Assembly: GCA_024398635.1 (NCBI GenBank)
Contig: JAKSIV010000005.1
Coordinates: 1-64,000, forward strand
Origin: Bacteroidaceae bacterium
GTDB lineage: Bacteria; Bacteroidota; Bacteroidia; Bacteroidales; Bacteroidaceae
Reading direction: 5' to 3'
DNA: 64,000 nucleotides
Part shown: positions 62,592 to 64,000 of the stretch, one piece after another
Numbering within the stretch: position 1 is the stretch's first letter
How the letters are laid out: every line of letters starts with the position of its first letter
Position numbers and translations under genes: made by a program
Notes under the pieces: generated by a model
Seen by the model: the letters and a program-made list of their open reading frames with translations, nothing else
What the model was told of the DNA's origin: nothing
The model's database searches: none

Positions 62592-64000
62592 TCATTTTGG
62601 TTCCAATCCCCGTTTCCGGGCCTCTTCAATCAGGAACTTATATGCCGCATCATGTTCGTTGGGAATCACTCCGTCAAGTATGGCATCCTTGATTGATGCC
62701 TTGAGCTCACCCACAATTGCAGTAGGCTCGAGTCCAAAGATTCTCATAATCTCAACTCCGTCAACGGGTGGCTGGAAATTACGGATACGGTCTTTTTCCT
62801 CCAGGTCAACCATCTTACGGCGTACCAGTTTGAAGTTCTCCAGATGACGCTTCTTTTTCTGCTCGTTCTTTGATGTGATATCGGCCTCACACAATGTCAT
62901 CAGGTCATCAATGTCATCTCCTGCGTCAAAGAGCAGACGACGAACGGCCGAATCGGTCACCTCATCATCCACAATTGCGATGGGACGCATGTGCAGCTCA
63001 ACCATCTTCTGCACATACTTCATCTTCTCGTTCTTGGGCAGTTTCATGCGCTCGAATATGCCGGGAATCATCTTCATGCCCACATAGTTGTGGTTATAGA
63101 ATGTCCAGCCGTGAGCGGGCTCCCACTTCTTGGTACGGGGCTTGCCTATATCATGCAACAGCGCCGCCCACCTGAGCCACAGGTCATTACTTTTACGGGC
63201 TACATTGTCCAGAACCTCAAGAGTATGGTAGAACACATCTTTATGTCCGCGGCCGTTGACCGTCTCCACGCCCTGCAACGCCGCTAGCTCGGGAAACACC
63301 AGTTGCAGCAGACCGCAACGGTCCAGATCGATGAATCCTTTGGACGGGACAGGTGCCAAAAGTATTTTATTGAGTTCTTCCGATATGCGCTCCTTTGAGA
63401 TGATGCCTATGCGCTCGCGGTTCTTTTCAAGTGAAGCGAACGTGGTGTCATCGATATAGAAGTTGAGCTGAGTGGCAAATCTTATGCAGCGCATCATGCG
63501 CAACGGATCGTCGCTGAAAGTGATCTCAGGGTCCAAAGGAGTACGGATGATCCGGTCCTGAAGGTCATTGATTCCTCCGAACGGATCCACCAATTGTCCG
63601 AACCTTTCGGCGTTCAGACAGATGGCCATAGCGTTTATGGTAAAGTCACGACGGTTCTGGTCATCCTCAAGGGTGCCGTCCTCGACAATCGGGTTACGTG
63701 ATTCACGATGGTATGACTCCTTACGGGCTCCCACGAACTCCACTTCAAGGTCTCCGCGTTTGACCTGTGCCGTACCGAAATTCTTGAACAGACTTACATG
63801 CGCTCCGCGACCCAAAGCCTTGCCATAGGCCTTGGCCATCTCAAGACCGCTGCCCACAACCACCACATCGATATCCTTGCTTGGACGCTCCAGAAACAGG
63901 TCACGCACATATCCTCCCACTACATAACACTCCAATCCCAGACTGTCGGCAGTCTGAGAAAGCAGCCTGAATTCCTTACGGTCAAGCAGCTTGGCCAGTT
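62592..64000 (-). CDS. cca: CCA tRNA nucleotidyltransferase, 5' end beyond the window
   Basis: Adds or repairs the CCA end of tRNAs, essential here because the tRNA gene at 29639 does not encode CCA. At least 468 residues are visible. The frame stays open to the right edge (LAKLLDRKEFRLLSQTADSLG before GLECYVVGGYVRDLFL), so the start codon is outside. Motifs: GGYVRD, SKDIDVVVVG catalytic Asp pair, NRRDFTINAMA, DPLRMMRCIRFATQL and a C-terminal HD-like domain (LRWAALLHDIGKPRTK). It is 38 bases upstream of the GH3 gene on the same strand. Confidence 0.94.
   Translation of the reverse strand, partial: LAKLLDRKEFRLLSQTADSLGLECYVVGGYVRDLFLERPSKDIDVVVVGSGLEMAKAYGKALGRGAHVSLFKNFGTAQVKRGDLEVEFVGARKESYHRESRNPIVEDGTLEDDQNRRDFTINAMAICLNAERFGQLVDPFGGINDLQDRIIRTPLDPEITFSDDPLRMMRCIRFATQLNFYIDDTTFASLEKNRERIGIISKERISEELNKILLAPVPSKGFIDLDRCGLLQLVFPELAALQGVETVNGRGHKDVFYHTLEVLDNVARKSNDLWLRWAALLHDIGKPRTKKWEPAHGWTFYNHNYVGMKMIPGIFERMKLPKNEKMKYVQKMVELHMRPIAIVDDEVTDSAVRRLLFDAGDDIDDLMTLCEADITSKNEQKKKRHLENFKLVRRKMVDLEEKDRIRNFQPPVDGVEIMRIFGLEPTAIVGELKASIKDAILDGVIPNEHDAAYKFLIEEARKRGLEPK

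Noticed and set aside
1..64000. CRISPR arrays, prophage, insertion sequences, restriction or toxin-antitoxin genes
   Set aside because: No regularly spaced repeats, terminal inverted repeats with a transposase, or defence-type proteins were seen. The window reads as core chromosome throughout.

Overview
The window is chromosomal DNA of a Bacteroidales bacterium (Bacteroides/Prevotella-like; genus not resolvable by eye). Evidence: an unbroken S10-spc-alpha ribosomal operon with map, infA and rpmJ embedded; a SusC/SusD pair; SprA and PorT; an N-succinylornithine-type carbamoyltransferase; NigD-like and START-like proteins; a tRNA without encoded CCA; and promoters of the Bacteroidetes type (TTTG, 19-20 bases, TAnnTTTG, here sometimes TAnnTTCG). 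It looks like ordinary core genome. I see no phage, transposase, integrase, CRISPR array or restriction system.

Layout. 173-18176 (minus) is one giant transcription unit: rpsL-rpsG-fusA, then rpsJ through rplQ, 33 genes with small gaps or 1-base overlaps, started by a good promoter at 18230-18258. A DUF3467 gene (18359-18676) lies upstream with its own promoter and terminator. 18947-20392 is a xylose-type sugar/H+ symporter, converging on asd (aspartate-semialdehyde dehydrogenase). 21600-27120 holds a LolD-like ABC ATPase, a small lipoprotein plus a Wzi-family outer-membrane protein, rplS, a PorT-family protein, a 2[4Fe-4S] ferredoxin and an aspartate-type aminotransferase. 27123-29488 holds an LptF/LptG-type permease and a START-like protein. 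A tRNA(CAT) gene follows at 29639, then pta-ackA. 32225-34576 (minus) is efp-radC-sufT-like-lpxH, divergent from rpmH. 35048-40972 (minus) is a SusC-SusD-lipoprotein uptake locus without nearby enzymes or regulators. 41286-45766 (plus) is a tight envelope operon: PASTA protein, rluD-type pseudouridine synthase, ddl, acyltransferase, NigD-like lipoprotein. 45769-48971 (minus) is DUF2007-proB-proA-argF', the proline/arginine branch from glutamate. 49037-51311 holds two tandem MORN-repeat proteins with predicted outer-membrane barrel tails. Then ddh (diaminopimelate dehydrogenase, minus), ruvA-sprA (plus, sprA 7.2 kb), a GH3 beta-glucosidase lipoprotein (minus) and a CCA-adding enzyme cut by the window end.

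Functional themes are translation, secretion (SecY, SprA, PorT, Lpt, Lol), envelope building (ddl, ddh, asd, lpxH, acyltransferase) and acetate overflow (pta-ackA). The most unusual items are: the tandem MORN-plus-barrel genes with near-leaderless promoters; a SecY with an extra N-terminal membrane segment; strong Shine-Dalgarno sequences on only a handful of ribosomal genes; a Ser at the substrate-specificity position of the succinylornithine carbamoyltransferase; long hairpins that contain stop codons (sprA end, ackA/lpxH); an inverted degenerate copy of a tRNA 3' half; and a terminator-like hairpin just upstream of ddh.
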